From the NCBI RefSeq assembly GCF_000802425.1, contig NZ_JRUD01000014.1, forward strand, positions 124,001 to 188,000: a stretch of DNA of 64,000 nucleotides. Reading direction: 5' to 3'. Within the stretch, counting starts at the first letter, position 1; every line of letters begins with the position of its first letter. Shown here piece after piece: positions 20,223 through 29,791 of the stretch. Below the pieces are notes generated by a model. That model was given only the letters and a program-made list of their open reading frames with translations. It did not search any database and had not been told where the DNA came from. Source of the stretch: Pseudomonas flexibilis (lineage in GTDB: Bacteria; Pseudomonadota; Gammaproteobacteria; Pseudomonadales; Pseudomonadaceae). The position numbers and the translations under genes were made by a program.

Positions 20223-20257
20223 AAAAACCCCTGTCGCCCGAAGGCGACAGGGGTTTG
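20223..20257 (-). terminator. Terminator of the OprD-type porin gene
   Basis: Minus strand: a 12-bp stem ACCCCTGTCGCC, loop TTCG, GGCGACAGGGGT, then TTTTGTTTG. It lies 18 nt after the porin stop. Confidence 0.9.
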
Positions 20258-20274
20258 GTTCAGCGCAGCCGCTA

Positions 20275-21495
20275 TTACATCAGTGGGATGCTGTAGTTCA
20301 CGATGAAGCGGGTTTGGTCGATGTCGGCGGTCTTGCCGTCGCCGTCGTACATGCCGTGCATCAGACGAGCGCCCAGACCCTTGAACTGACCCTCCGGAAT
20401 GGTGTAGCCCACCACAACGTCAGTTTCGGTGTGATCGCGCTCCAGCACGCCGCCGTCGCCCATCTGGTGCAGGACGCTAGCGCTCAGGCCCTTGACACCC
20501 ACGGTGCCAAAGTCGAAGCCGTAGCTGACCAGGGTGACTTTCTCATCCTGGTTAGCCATCAGGCCGTTACCGATCATGCGCTCGGAGATCAGGTAGTTGC
20601 TGTTGCTCAGCTGTCCGAAGCCGGTATCACCCGACAGTTCCTGGTAGCCAACACCGAAGGTGTGGCCGGCGATGGAGTAGTTGACCAATGCACTCCACAG
20701 CTTGTTGTCGTTGCGGGGATTAGCACGACCATCGCCATCACCATCTTCCGAGGTGTTGAAGTAACGCAGGTCAGCGCCCAGCTTGCCGGCGCCCACGGCT
20801 GCGGAGTACTTCAAGCCAGCGAAGTGCTGCTTGTAGGTGTTGTGCAGTTGGCCGAAGTAGTACTGGGCGGTCAGGCCGTCCATTACCTTGTAGTCGGCGC
20901 CCAGCAGCGAGAACTCGCCACCGAAGCGGTCGTTATTGTCAGTCCACTGATCCTCGTCACGCATGGACACCTTGGTCAGGTGAGCTGCGGTCAGGGTCAG
21001 GCCAGCGACATCCTGGTTGGTCAGCATCGCGCCTTCGAACAGCTGCGGCAGCATGCGTGCATCGTTGGAGACCAGGACCGGAGTCACGGGACGCAGGGCA
21101 CCGAGGTAGCCAGTGGTCTTGCCGACGCGGGCCTTCAGGGTGGCACCACCCTTGTTCAGGCGCTCGGCCGACTCGTCTGCGCTATAGCGCTCGAACAGCA
21201 TGGCGGTCTGCTGGTCGCCGTGGTCAGCCAGCTTGTACGCAGCGGCACCGAACAGGTCGACACCGACACCAATCGCGCCTTCAGTGAAGCCGGACTTGTA
21301 GTTCAGCATGAAGGCCTGGCCCCACTGGCCGCCTTCAACTCCTGCTGCACCGTTGAACTCATCGGTGTCCTGAGCAAAGTAGTAGTTACGCAGGTCCAGG
21401 CTCAGCTTGCTGTCCTTGACGAAATCAGCGGCAGCGAACTGGCTCATGCCCAGGGCGCTGACGGCGACGGCTACAGCCACGGCAGTTTTTTTCAT
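20275..21495 (-). CDS. OprD family outer-membrane porin
   Basis: A 406-aa outer-membrane beta-barrel. A signal peptide ends near residue 23 (SQFAAA|DFV), and the mature N terminus DSKLSLDLRNYYFAQD is typical of OprD/Opd porins, which take up basic amino acids or carboxylates. Alternating strand patterns run to a C-terminal aromatic/hydrophobic strand RFIVNYSIPLM. At 406 aa it is somewhat shorter than most OprD members (about 420-440). The substrate cannot be told from sequence. The ribosome-binding site CTGGAGTAAGAACAA supports the start. Confidence 0.88.
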   Translation of the reverse strand: MKKTAVAVAVAVSALGMSQFAAADFVKDSKLSLDLRNYYFAQDTDEFNGAAGVEGGQWGQAFMLNYKSGFTEGAIGVGVDLFGAAAYKLADHGDQQTAMLFERYSADESAERLNKGGATLKARVGKTTGYLGALRPVTPVLVSNDARMLPQLFEGAMLTNQDVAGLTLTAAHLTKVSMRDEDQWTDNNDRFGGEFSLLGADYKVMDGLTAQYYFGQLHNTYKQHFAGLKYSAAVGAGKLGADLRYFNTSEDGDGDGRANPRNDNKLWSALVNYSIAGHTFGVGYQELSGDTGFGQLSNSNYLISERMIGNGLMANQDEKVTLVSYGFDFGTVGVKGLSASVLHQMGDGGVLERDHTETDVVVGYTIPEGQFKGLGARLMHGMYDGDGKTADIDQTRFIVNYSIPLM

Positions 21496-21963
21496 TTGTT
21501 CTTACTCCAGTTTTGGTTTTTTCGAGCCGGGTTTTTGGCCCGTCTTCGAGCGCATCGGTCGGAACACCTTTCCCCCCAGCGTTCCGACGATATTCGCGAC
21601 CGACCGTCCCCAACGGTACCGCTCGGCCTTTCACCTGCCTGTTGTGCCTTCCTGTTGGCCAGGCATCGAACCTGTTACAAACCACAACAAAAGTTAGGTG
21701 CGGGCCTTTATGACAGAAAAAAATCGGGTTTTGAAGCCTACCGATGGCCAATGTTGTCGCGGAAAAGGCGAGCCGGTTCACCGTTCCGCATGCTGGAAGG
21801 TTTCAGACAGACGGTGATTCCCGCATGTTTGCGGCATTCTGGCGCCAGGGACCCGCCGTTTCGTTGCCCGGGATCAATCCGACGGTAACCTTCGGCCAGT
21901 CGTCGCGCTGAGTGAACTTCCGTATACTGCCGCGCCTATTCCCGCCGGCGCTTGCAGTTCACG
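21496..21963. other. Porin-diguanylate cyclase divergent intergenic region (468 bp)
   Basis: No coding gene is supported. The minus-strand half holds the long porin leader, with a GTTTTTTCGAGCCGGG stretch and several short GTTCCGAC or CGGTCG direct and inverted repeats (about 21560-21610) that could be regulator sites. The AT-richer stretch near 21670-21740 (ACAAACCACAACAAAAG, GACAGAAAAAAATC) is the likeliest promoter area for the porin. No convincing -35/-10 was found for the plus-strand gene. Confidence 0.45.
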
Positions 21964-23901
21964 ATGAAAGCGTTCCCGAATGCCCTCCTGTTGACGGTGG
22001 GCTATGCCCTGGGCTCCACCCTCTGGGTTTTCCTCAGCAACCAGCTGTTGCTGCGCTGGCTTGGTCCCGGCGAGCAGTACTACGCCTGGCAGACCTACAA
22101 GGGTCTGATCTTCGTCGCGATCAGCACCCTGCTCCTGTACTTGTTCCTGCGCCTGCAGCGCCGCCTGCTCGACGATGAGCTGCAAGTACGCCGCCAGCAT
22201 GAAAACCGCCTGCGGCAATCGGCTGCCGTGTTCGACAACACCCTCGAGGGGGTGGTGATCACCAACACCCAGAACCGCATCATCCACGTCAACAGGGCCT
22301 TCGAGCGCATTACCGGCTATACCGAGGCCGAGGTGCTGGGCAACACGCCGAGCCTGTTCAAATCGGGCCGCCATGACCGCAGTTTCTACAACATCGTCTG
22401 GGGCGAGCTGCAGGCCCATGGCAGCTGGAGCGGCGAGATCTGGAATCGCCGCAAGAACGGCGAGATCTTTCCGCAATGGCAGCGTATCCACGCCATTCGC
22501 AACGAGTTCGGCGAACTGACCCACTACGTGGCGATCTTCTCCGACATCAGCGCGATGAAGCAGACCCAGCAGGAGCTGGACCACCTGGCTCACCACGACC
22601 CGCTGACTGGCCTGCCCAATCGCCTGCTGTTCAACGAGCGCGTGCAGCATGCCCTGGAGCGCAATGCGAAGAGCCAGCAGGGCGGCTGCGTTCTGCTGCT
22701 GGACCTGGACCTGTTCAAGGACATCAACGAGAGCCTCAGCCACAGCACCGGCGACGAAGTGCTGCGCAAGGTGGCCGAGCGTTTGTCGGCGGTTGGCAAG
22801 GGCCTGACGGTGGCGCGCCTGGGCGGCGACGAATTCGCCCTGCTTTGCGAGGACGGTGGCGACGCGCAGCGGGCGACCGCGCTGGCCGAAGCCGTGCTGC
22901 AAAGCCTGCATGCCCCCTTCCAGATCGCCGGCGCCACGCTGTTCCTGACCACCAGCATCGGCATCGCCCTGTTCCCCGAGGACGGCACCCAGCTTGACCA
23001 GTTGATCCGCAATGCCGACTCCGCGCTGTTCAAGGCCAAGCAGAGCGGCCGGCAGACCTACGCCTTCTACACCCAGGAGCTGACGCTGCAGGCACGCCAG
23101 CGCATGGAGCTGGGCGCCGCACTGCGCCAGGCCATCGAGGCCCAGCACCTGCTGCTCAATTTCCAGCCGATTCTCGACCTGAAAAGTGGCCAGGTGCGCG
23201 GGGTGGAAACACTGGTCCGCTGGCGACACCCGTCCCGCGGAATGATTCCTCCCGGCGATTTCATTCCGCTGGCCGAGGAAAACGGCCTGATCGCCGCCAT
23301 CGACACCTGGGTGCTCGGCGCCGCCTGCCGACAGATGCGCGCCTGGCAGGATGCGGGCATCGACCTCGACTTCATCGCGGTGAACGTTTCCAGCCGCCTC
23401 TTCAGCCGGGGCGAGCTGGAAGAGCACGTGCGCCGCGTACTGACGGAGACCGGGCTGCGTTCCGGCTGCCTGGAGCTGGAAGTCACCGAGAGCGCGGTGA
23501 TGCACGATCCGGACGCGGCCTGCGAGCAGTTGCGACGGCTGAGCAACCTCGGCGTGCGCCTGTCGATCGACGACTTCGGCACCGGCTATTCCTCGCTGCT
23601 GCGCCTGAAGAGCCTGCCGGTGGACAAGCTGAAGATCGACCAGGGCTTTATCGCCGGCCTGCCTGACGACGAGGATGACGCCGCCATTACCCGGGCGATC
23701 ATCGCCCTGGCGCACAGCCTGGGCCTGGCCGTAGTGGCCGAAGGCATCGAATCGCCCGCCCAGGCCGCGCTGCTCGCCCGCTACGGCTGCGGCCTCGGCC
23801 AGGGCTACTGGTTCGGCCGCCCGCTGCCGGCCGCCGAGCTGGACTGGCGGCCCCGGCCGCTGCCGCGCGTGCAGGCGGAAACCCTCACCGTCAGGTCGTA
23901 G
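21964..23901 (+). CDS. PAS-GGDEF-EAL cyclic-di-GMP signalling protein
   Basis: A 645-aa inner-membrane protein: two N-terminal helices (about 7-30 and 45-62), a PAS domain with PAC (about 80-205), GGDEF (about 215-375) and EAL (about 390-632). The cyclase motif is intact, GGDEF at 287-291. The phosphodiesterase signature reads ETL (415-417) instead of EAL, but the metal and catalytic residues look kept (E415, NVSS, TES, SIDDFGTGYSS, KIDQGF, AEGIES). So it may make, degrade, or switch between both. ATG at 21964 chosen; a TTG lies 12 nt upstream. Confidence 0.9.
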   Translation: MKAFPNALLLTVGYALGSTLWVFLSNQLLLRWLGPGEQYYAWQTYKGLIFVAISTLLLYLFLRLQRRLLDDELQVRRQHENRLRQSAAVFDNTLEGVVITNTQNRIIHVNRAFERITGYTEAEVLGNTPSLFKSGRHDRSFYNIVWGELQAHGSWSGEIWNRRKNGEIFPQWQRIHAIRNEFGELTHYVAIFSDISAMKQTQQELDHLAHHDPLTGLPNRLLFNERVQHALERNAKSQQGGCVLLLDLDLFKDINESLSHSTGDEVLRKVAERLSAVGKGLTVARLGGDEFALLCEDGGDAQRATALAEAVLQSLHAPFQIAGATLFLTTSIGIALFPEDGTQLDQLIRNADSALFKAKQSGRQTYAFYTQELTLQARQRMELGAALRQAIEAQHLLLNFQPILDLKSGQVRGVETLVRWRHPSRGMIPPGDFIPLAEENGLIAAIDTWVLGAACRQMRAWQDAGIDLDFIAVNVSSRLFSRGELEEHVRRVLTETGLRSGCLELEVTESAVMHDPDAACEQLRRLSNLGVRLSIDDFGTGYSSLLRLKSLPVDKLKIDQGFIAGLPDDEDDAAITRAIIALAHSLGLAVVAEGIESPAQAALLARYGCGLGQGYWFGRPLPAAELDWRPRPLPRVQAETLTVRS

Positions 23902-23934
23902 TTTTCCCCGCCCCTGACCGGAGACAGCGCGCCA

Positions 23935-24108
23935 GGTACATCGCGTCCCACCGATGCACCCACGCGCCACAAGCGCGCCGTGCCGGCGCGATGGTGGACA
24001 AGAACGACGTTGTCCACCCTACGTCTTGCAGGCGGGAACCCCCTCCATCCTCGATGGGGCGACGGTCACGTAGGGTGGATCGCGCTCCATCGATCCACCC
24101 TCGGGTGC
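23935..24108. repeat. Family-2 intergenic repeat, composite copy
   Basis: Two adjacent half-elements: CCCACCGATGCACCCACGCG through ACGTTGTCCACCCTACG, then CGTAGGGTGGATCGCGCTCC through GATCCACCCTCGGG. The inner block GCGCGCCGTGCCGGCGCG is nearly identical to that in the copy at 43723-43908. It lies between the convergent c-di-GMP gene and recD. Confidence 0.72.
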
Positions 24109-24125
24109 CAGGCGCGGCCCCCCGC

Positions 24126-26171
24126 CTAGAGTTCCACCCCCAGCCCGCTGACGCGCCGCACCCGGCGCTGCACCGCCGCCTCGAACACCCCGGCACGCGG
24201 CTCCACCAGGGTGAACCGTTCGCGGGCGCGGGTGATGGCGGTGTACAGCAGCTCCTTGGTCAGCACCGGGTTCAGCGCGTCCGGCAGCACCAGCGCGGTG
24301 TGGGCGAACTCCGAGCCCTGGGACTTGTGCACGGTCATGGCGAACACCGTCTCCACGGCAGTGAGGCGGCTGGGCAGCACGAAGCGCACGCCGCCGGAGC
24401 CGTCGTTGCGCGGGAAGGCCACCCGCAGCAGCGGCGCGCCGTCCTGGCCGGGCAGGCGCAGGGCGATGCCGATGTCGCCGTTCATCAGGCCCAGCCCGTA
24501 ATCGTTGCGGGTCACCAGCACCGGGCGGCCCTCGTACCATTCGTGGGCGGGATCGATCAGCCCCTGGCGCTGCAGCTCATCCTGCACGCGCTGATTCAGG
24601 CCCTGCACGCCCCAGTCGCCCTTGCGCAGCGCGCAGAGCAGGCGGAAGCGGTCGAAGGCGCCGAGCACCCTGTTCGCCCAGTCCTGCCAGGCCGGGCCGT
24701 TGAGCGGCTCCATGTCCAGCGGGCGCCCGGCCTGCAGCTCGCGCAGGTAATGCGTATAACCCTCCGCGCCCCCGTGGCCCTGGCTGATCAGCCGCGCCAG
24801 AGCGGCTGGCCCGCCGCGCAGGGCGTGCACGTCCGGCGCGCCCTGCGCCAGCAGTCGGCGGGCGTCCGCCGCCGCCTGACGATTGACCAGGCGCGCCAGC
24901 TGGCCGATGCCGCTGTCGGCGCCGAAGCGCCGCGAGTGGCGCAGCATCACCGTCTGCTGGGCCAGCGGACGCCGACCGGCTTCGCCCGGCAACAGTCCCG
25001 GTTCGTCCAGCGGTCGGCCGGCCAGCTGTTCCAGCCAGGCGCGGGTGGGCGGATCGTAATGACCGGCCTCGGCGTCGCGGCACAGGTCGCCGAGCACCGC
25101 GCCGGCCTCCACCGAGGCCAACTGGTCCTTGTCGCCGAGCAGGATCAGCCGCGCATGGGCCGGCAGGGCGTCGAGCAGGCGCGCCATCATTTCCAGGTCG
25201 ATCATCGACGCCTCGTCCACCACCAGCACGTCCAGCCCCAGCGGGTTGCCGGCGTGGTGGCGGAACTGGCGGGTGTCCGGGCGGCTGCCGAGCAGGCGGT
25301 GCAGGGTCAGCACTTCCTGGGGAATGGCCGCGCGCACCGCCGCGTCCACCGCCAGCGTGCGCACCTGCTGGCCGATGGATTCGGTGAGCCGCGCCGCCGC
25401 CTTGCCGGTCGGCGCAGCCAGGCGGATGCGCAGCGCCTGACCGTTCGCCACCGCGGGCGCCTGCAGCAGCGCCAGCAGGCGCACCACGGTGGTGGTCTTG
25501 CCGGTGCCGGGGCCGCCGGTGATCAGTGTGAAGCGGCCACGCACCGCCAGCGCGCAAGCGAGCTTCTGCCAGTCGACCCGCGCCTCGTCGCTGGCCGGGA
25601 ACAGCGCGTCCAGCCGCGCGGGCAGGTCGTCGGGCACGGTCAGCGGCTCGGCCAATCGCTGGCGCAGGCTGTGCGCCACGCGCTGCTCGTAGTTCCAGTA
25701 GCGGCGCAGGTACAGGCGCCCTTCGCACAGCAGCAGCGGGCGGGCCTGCTGCGCCGGGTCACCGCCCTGCCAGACTTCGACCAGCGCGCTGGCGGCCAGC
25801 GCCGCCTGCCACTGCGCCAGGTCCAGGCCGGCGAGCAGTTGCGACGGCAGGCGCGTTTCACCGGCCTGTTCCCCTTCGGGCGGCAGGGACAGGGCGAAAT
25901 CCGGCTCGTCGAGGGTGACGGCCAGGTCCAGGCACACATGACCCTGACCCAACTGGTGACTGGCCAGCGCGGCGGCCAGCAACAGCAGCGGCGAGGCCTG
26001 CGGCTCGCGTTCGCGCAGGAAGCCGACGAAGGCGCGGTCCAGCGGCCGCAACCAGCCCCGGCGCACCCAGAGATCCAGTTGGGCGATCAATTGATCGCGC
26101 TCGCTCAGCACCTGGGAAAGCAGGGGATAGGCTTCGTCGCGCAGTTGCCGGGCCAACAGATCGAGATTCAT
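24126..26171 (-). CDS. recD: Exodeoxyribonuclease V alpha chain RecD
   Basis: A 681-aa superfamily 1B 5'-3' helicase, the fast motor of RecBCD. Walker A GGPGTGKTTTVVRLLALL lies near residue 220, Walker B VLVVDEASMIDLEMM near 315, and the C-terminal UvrD-like motif MTVHKSQGSEF near 625. An N-terminal RecBCD-interface domain precedes the motor. Its start ATG overlaps the recB stop (ATGA), so it is translationally coupled as last gene of recC-recB-recD. Confidence 0.96.
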   Translation of the reverse strand: MNLDLLARQLRDEAYPLLSQVLSERDQLIAQLDLWVRRGWLRPLDRAFVGFLREREPQASPLLLLAAALASHQLGQGHVCLDLAVTLDEPDFALSLPPEGEQAGETRLPSQLLAGLDLAQWQAALAASALVEVWQGGDPAQQARPLLLCEGRLYLRRYWNYEQRVAHSLRQRLAEPLTVPDDLPARLDALFPASDEARVDWQKLACALAVRGRFTLITGGPGTGKTTTVVRLLALLQAPAVANGQALRIRLAAPTGKAAARLTESIGQQVRTLAVDAAVRAAIPQEVLTLHRLLGSRPDTRQFRHHAGNPLGLDVLVVDEASMIDLEMMARLLDALPAHARLILLGDKDQLASVEAGAVLGDLCRDAEAGHYDPPTRAWLEQLAGRPLDEPGLLPGEAGRRPLAQQTVMLRHSRRFGADSGIGQLARLVNRQAAADARRLLAQGAPDVHALRGGPAALARLISQGHGGAEGYTHYLRELQAGRPLDMEPLNGPAWQDWANRVLGAFDRFRLLCALRKGDWGVQGLNQRVQDELQRQGLIDPAHEWYEGRPVLVTRNDYGLGLMNGDIGIALRLPGQDGAPLLRVAFPRNDGSGGVRFVLPSRLTAVETVFAMTVHKSQGSEFAHTALVLPDALNPVLTKELLYTAITRARERFTLVEPRAGVFEAAVQRRVRRVSGLGVEL

Positions 26172-29100
26172 GGGCAGACCTCCGCATGGCCGGCAAACAG
26201 GCGATCCAGCGCCTCGATCAGCGCGCGCGGCGGCCGTTCGGCATGCACGCCATGGGCGCCGCCGCGCAGGAACAGGTACAGCGCGCCGCCCATGTGCCGT
26301 TCGTAGTCGTAGTCGGGCAGGCGCGCCTTCAGTTGGCGGTGCAGGGCCAGCAGGTAGAGCATGTACTGCAGGTCGTAGCGCTTCTCCAGCACGGTCTGGC
26401 GCATGGCCTCGGCGTGGTAGGCCAGCGCGTCGCCGCCCAGCCAGTTGGACTTGTAGTCGGCCACGTAGTAGCGCCCCTCGAACTCGAACACCAGGTCGAT
26501 GAAGCCCTTGAACAGGCCGTTCAGCCGGCTCGGCGCCAGCGCCGGGCGCGGCGCGCCGTCGAGGGTGTGGGCGCGCACCAGGGCATCCAGGCGCTGCACG
26601 TCCACCTGACGGCTGGAGAACCAGAACTCCATCTCCACCTGGTAGTGGCCGAGATCGGCCAGGCGCAGCGGCCGCTCGCCGGCGGTCAGCGGCACCTGCA
26701 GGTAGTCCCCGAGCCACGCGTCCAGCGGCTCGATCCACTGCTGCCAGCCGCGCAGCTGGCAGCGGCGGGCGAGCATTTCGCGCCGCGCGGCGGGGTTGTC
26801 CAGCGCCTCGGCGAAGCCCTCGCGGCCGGCCCATTCCAGCAGGCCGTGCAGGAAGGTGCCGGGCTGCGGACCGCGCGGAAAACGGTGCAGCTCGGCGCCC
26901 TCGGCCGCGCCGGCGAATTCGCGGCTTTGCGCATCGTCGTCGTGGATCTTCTGGGCGGCCGGACTGTCCGGGGCTTCGATCGGCTCGACCGCATCGTCGC
27001 CGGCCAGCGCCAGGGCGCTGTAGGAGGCGATCCACCAGTGTTCCAGGGCGCGCCGTTTGGGCAGGCGCGCCTGCAGCGCGGCGTTGTCGGCGGCCGGCGG
27101 CAAGAAGCGTTGCTCGTTGGGCGACGGCGGCGCGGCCAGCTGGATCCCGGACCCGGCGGCCTGCAGCGCGGCCAGCCGGGGCGCCAGCTCGAAGGGCTCG
27201 CCGCCGGCCAGCACGTAGCCGATGGCCGAACGGTGCAGGCAGGACTCCTTGCCCTGGCGGCGCTTGAGTTCGGCCAGCCCCAGCCAGCAGGCGTGCCGGG
27301 CGCGGGTCAACGCTACGTACAGCAGACGCAGGTCCTCGCCCAGGCGTTCGCGGTCGGCGCGGTCCACGGCGGCGGCGTCCGGGCGCAGGTCCACCTGCAG
27401 CTCGCCCTGCCCGTCGTGGTAGCGCAGCGGCGGCTCGCCCTCCACCGGGCGGTGCGAGCAGATGAACGGCAGGAACACCAGCGGGTATTCCAGGCCCTTG
27501 GACTTGTGGATGGTCACCACGCGCACCAGCGCGTCATCGCTTTCCAGGCGCAGGATCTGCTCCTCGGCGCCCTGCCCCTGGCCGTCCAGGTGCTCGGCCA
27601 GGTGGCGGATCAGCGCCTGCTCGCCGTCCAGCTCGCCGGCGGCCTGCTGCAGCAGCTCGGCCAGGTGCAGCAGGTTGGTCAGCGCGCGCTCGCCATCGTC
27701 GCCGGCCATCAGCCGCTGCGGCAGCGCGAAGTCCTGCATCAGGTGGCGCAGCATCGGCAGCACGCCCTGCCGGCGCCATTGCTGGCGGTAGCCGCGGAAC
27801 TGCATCACCCGCGCTTCCCAGGCCAGTTCGTCCTCGGTGAGCGCGTGCAGCTCGCTCAGCGAGCGGCCGAGGGTGACCGTGGCCAGCGCGGCGCGCAGCA
27901 GGCGCTCGTCGTCCGGCTCGGCGCAGGCGCGCAGCCAGGCCAGCACGTCGGCGGCCTCCTGGCTGTCGAACACCGAACTCTTGTCCGACAAATAAACGCT
28001 GCGCACCCCGCGCCGCGCCAGCTGCTGGCGGATGGCCCGCGCTTCGCGGCCATCGCGCACCAGCACGGCGATGTCCGCCGGACACAATGGCTGCAACGTG
28101 CCGTCGGCGCGCCGGAAACCGGCCTGGCCGGCCAGGCCGAGGTTGAGTAGCCGGGTGATCTGCGTGGCGCTGGCGGCCGCCAGTTCGCGCCGGTAGCGCT
28201 CGCCGCTGATTGGCGCCGATTCGGCCAGGTGCCAGAGGGTCATGGCCGGCTGGACCTGACCGTCGATCTCCAGCGTTTCCGCACGGCCGCGCGCGTTCAC
28301 GCGGTGGAACGGCAGCGGGTTGCCCGCCTCGCCCTTGAACAGGAAGGCGCCCAGCGGCTGCAGCTCGGCGAACTGGAACAGGCCGTTGACCGCCTCGACC
28401 AGCGCCGTGCTGGAGCGGAAGTTGGTGTCCAGGCTGTGGTGGCGGCCTTCGGTGGCGGCGCGCGCCTTCAGGTAGGTGAAGATGTCGGCGCCACGGAAGG
28501 CGTAGATCGCCTGCTTGGGGTCGCCGATCAGCAGGATGGCGCAGTCGTCGCGCGCCTCGCCGATGCCGTAGATGCGCTGGAAGATGCGGTACTGCAGCGG
28601 GTCGGTGTCCTGGAATTCGTCGATCAGCGCCACGGGGAACTGCCGGCGGATCACCTCGGCCAGCCGCGCGCCGCTGTCGCCGGCCAGCGCGGCGTCCAGG
28701 CGGGTGAGCATGTCGTCGAAGCCGATCTGCGCGCGCTGGCGCTTTTCCCGGTCGAAGCGCTGCTCGATCCACTGCACGGCATGGCGCAGCAGCGCCTCGT
28801 CCGGATCGGCCAGCGCGGCGAGCGCCGCCGGCAGTTCGGCGATGGCCTGCAGGCCCGGATGTTCGAAGGGCGTGCCCTGCTTCCAGATCTCCGCCAGGCC
28901 GTCCGCGGTCAGCCGGGCAAAGCCGGTGCCGAGATCCAGCTTCACCGCCTCGGGATCGCTGGCCCAGGCCTTGAGCGCGTCGCACCAGCCGTTGTACCAG
29001 CGCGCCTGCAGGCGACGGCCGTCCACGACCTTGCGGGCGCAGGCGTCATCCAGCAGCGTGCGCAGCTCCTCGGCCCACAGCGCCCAGGGTTCCTTGAGCG

Positions 29101-29791
29101 CCGCCAGGCGCTGGCCGCGCTCGGCCAGCGCGGTTTCGAGCAGCGCGCGGATATCGGTGTGCGCCTCGCCGAGGCCCAGCCCGAGCAACGGACGCACCCG
29201 CTGGCGCAGCTCGGCGGGGCTGCTCCAGTGCTGGTGCACCCAGGCCAGCGCGGCGCCGCGCAACGGGTAGAAGTGCGCACGCCAGAAGTCGTTGACCACC
29301 TCGGCCAGCAGGTCGCTCTGGTCGGCTTCCAGGGTCTGGGTGAACAGGCTGCCGCTGTCGAAGGCGTGCTCGCGCAGCATGCGCTGGCACCAGCTGTGGA
29401 TGGTGGACACGGCGGCCTCGTCCATCCACTGCGCGGCGGTGTCCAGGCGCAGCGCGCAGCGCGGCCAGTCGGCCGGCGGGTATTCGTTGCGCAGGGCGAC
29501 CAGCAGGTCGTCCGGGTCGGCCAGTTCACCGCGGAAATGCCGGGCGCTCTGCGCCAGGCGCGTGCGGATGCGATCGCGCAGCTCCTGGGTGGCCGCCTCG
29601 GTGAAGGTCACCACGAGGATTTCCGGCGGCAGCAGCGCACGGCCGAAGCCGCGTGCTTCGCCGCCGTGGCCGAGCACCAGGCGCACGTACAGCGCGGAGA
29701 TGGTGAAGGTCTTGCCGGTGCCGGCGCTGGCCTCGATCAGCCGGCTGCCCGTGAGGGGCAGGTCCAGCGCCAGATTGGGTTTGTCACTCAT
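26168..29791 (-). CDS. recB: Exodeoxyribonuclease V beta chain RecB
   Basis: A 1207-aa 3'-5' helicase/nuclease of the RecBCD double-strand-break repair complex. Walker A EASAGTGKTFTISALYVRL is at about residues 20-38, UvrD-type motifs (FTEAATQELRDRIR, LIDEFQDTDPLQYRIF, TIHKSKGLEYPLVFLPF) follow, and the C-terminal nuclease keeps FKGFIDLVFEFEGRYYVADYKS near 1085-1106. The ATG at 29791 (MSDKPNLALDLPL) overlaps the recC stop by 4 nt; the extended upstream open frame reads through recC and is not used. Confidence 0.97.
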   Translation of the reverse strand: MSDKPNLALDLPLTGSRLIEASAGTGKTFTISALYVRLVLGHGGEARGFGRALLPPEILVVTFTEAATQELRDRIRTRLAQSARHFRGELADPDDLLVALRNEYPPADWPRCALRLDTAAQWMDEAAVSTIHSWCQRMLREHAFDSGSLFTQTLEADQSDLLAEVVNDFWRAHFYPLRGAALAWVHQHWSSPAELRQRVRPLLGLGLGEAHTDIRALLETALAERGQRLAALKEPWALWAEELRTLLDDACARKVVDGRRLQARWYNGWCDALKAWASDPEAVKLDLGTGFARLTADGLAEIWKQGTPFEHPGLQAIAELPAALAALADPDEALLRHAVQWIEQRFDREKRQRAQIGFDDMLTRLDAALAGDSGARLAEVIRRQFPVALIDEFQDTDPLQYRIFQRIYGIGEARDDCAILLIGDPKQAIYAFRGADIFTYLKARAATEGRHHSLDTNFRSSTALVEAVNGLFQFAELQPLGAFLFKGEAGNPLPFHRVNARGRAETLEIDGQVQPAMTLWHLAESAPISGERYRRELAAASATQITRLLNLGLAGQAGFRRADGTLQPLCPADIAVLVRDGREARAIRQQLARRGVRSVYLSDKSSVFDSQEAADVLAWLRACAEPDDERLLRAALATVTLGRSLSELHALTEDELAWEARVMQFRGYRQQWRRQGVLPMLRHLMQDFALPQRLMAGDDGERALTNLLHLAELLQQAAGELDGEQALIRHLAEHLDGQGQGAEEQILRLESDDALVRVVTIHKSKGLEYPLVFLPFICSHRPVEGEPPLRYHDGQGELQVDLRPDAAAVDRADRERLGEDLRLLYVALTRARHACWLGLAELKRRQGKESCLHRSAIGYVLAGGEPFELAPRLAALQAAGSGIQLAAPPSPNEQRFLPPAADNAALQARLPKRRALEHWWIASYSALALAGDDAVEPIEAPDSPAAQKIHDDDAQSREFAGAAEGAELHRFPRGPQPGTFLHGLLEWAGREGFAEALDNPAARREMLARRCQLRGWQQWIEPLDAWLGDYLQVPLTAGERPLRLADLGHYQVEMEFWFSSRQVDVQRLDALVRAHTLDGAPRPALAPSRLNGLFKGFIDLVFEFEGRYYVADYKSNWLGGDALAYHAEAMRQTVLEKRYDLQYMLYLLALHRQLKARLPDYDYERHMGGALYLFLRGGAHGVHAERPPRALIEALDRLFAGHAEVCP

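Noticed and set aside
21425-21781. 118-codon minus-strand ORF upstream of and overlapping the porin start
   Set aside because: It overlaps the porin signal peptide in another frame, and translation after the overlap is not protein-like; no ribosome-binding site.
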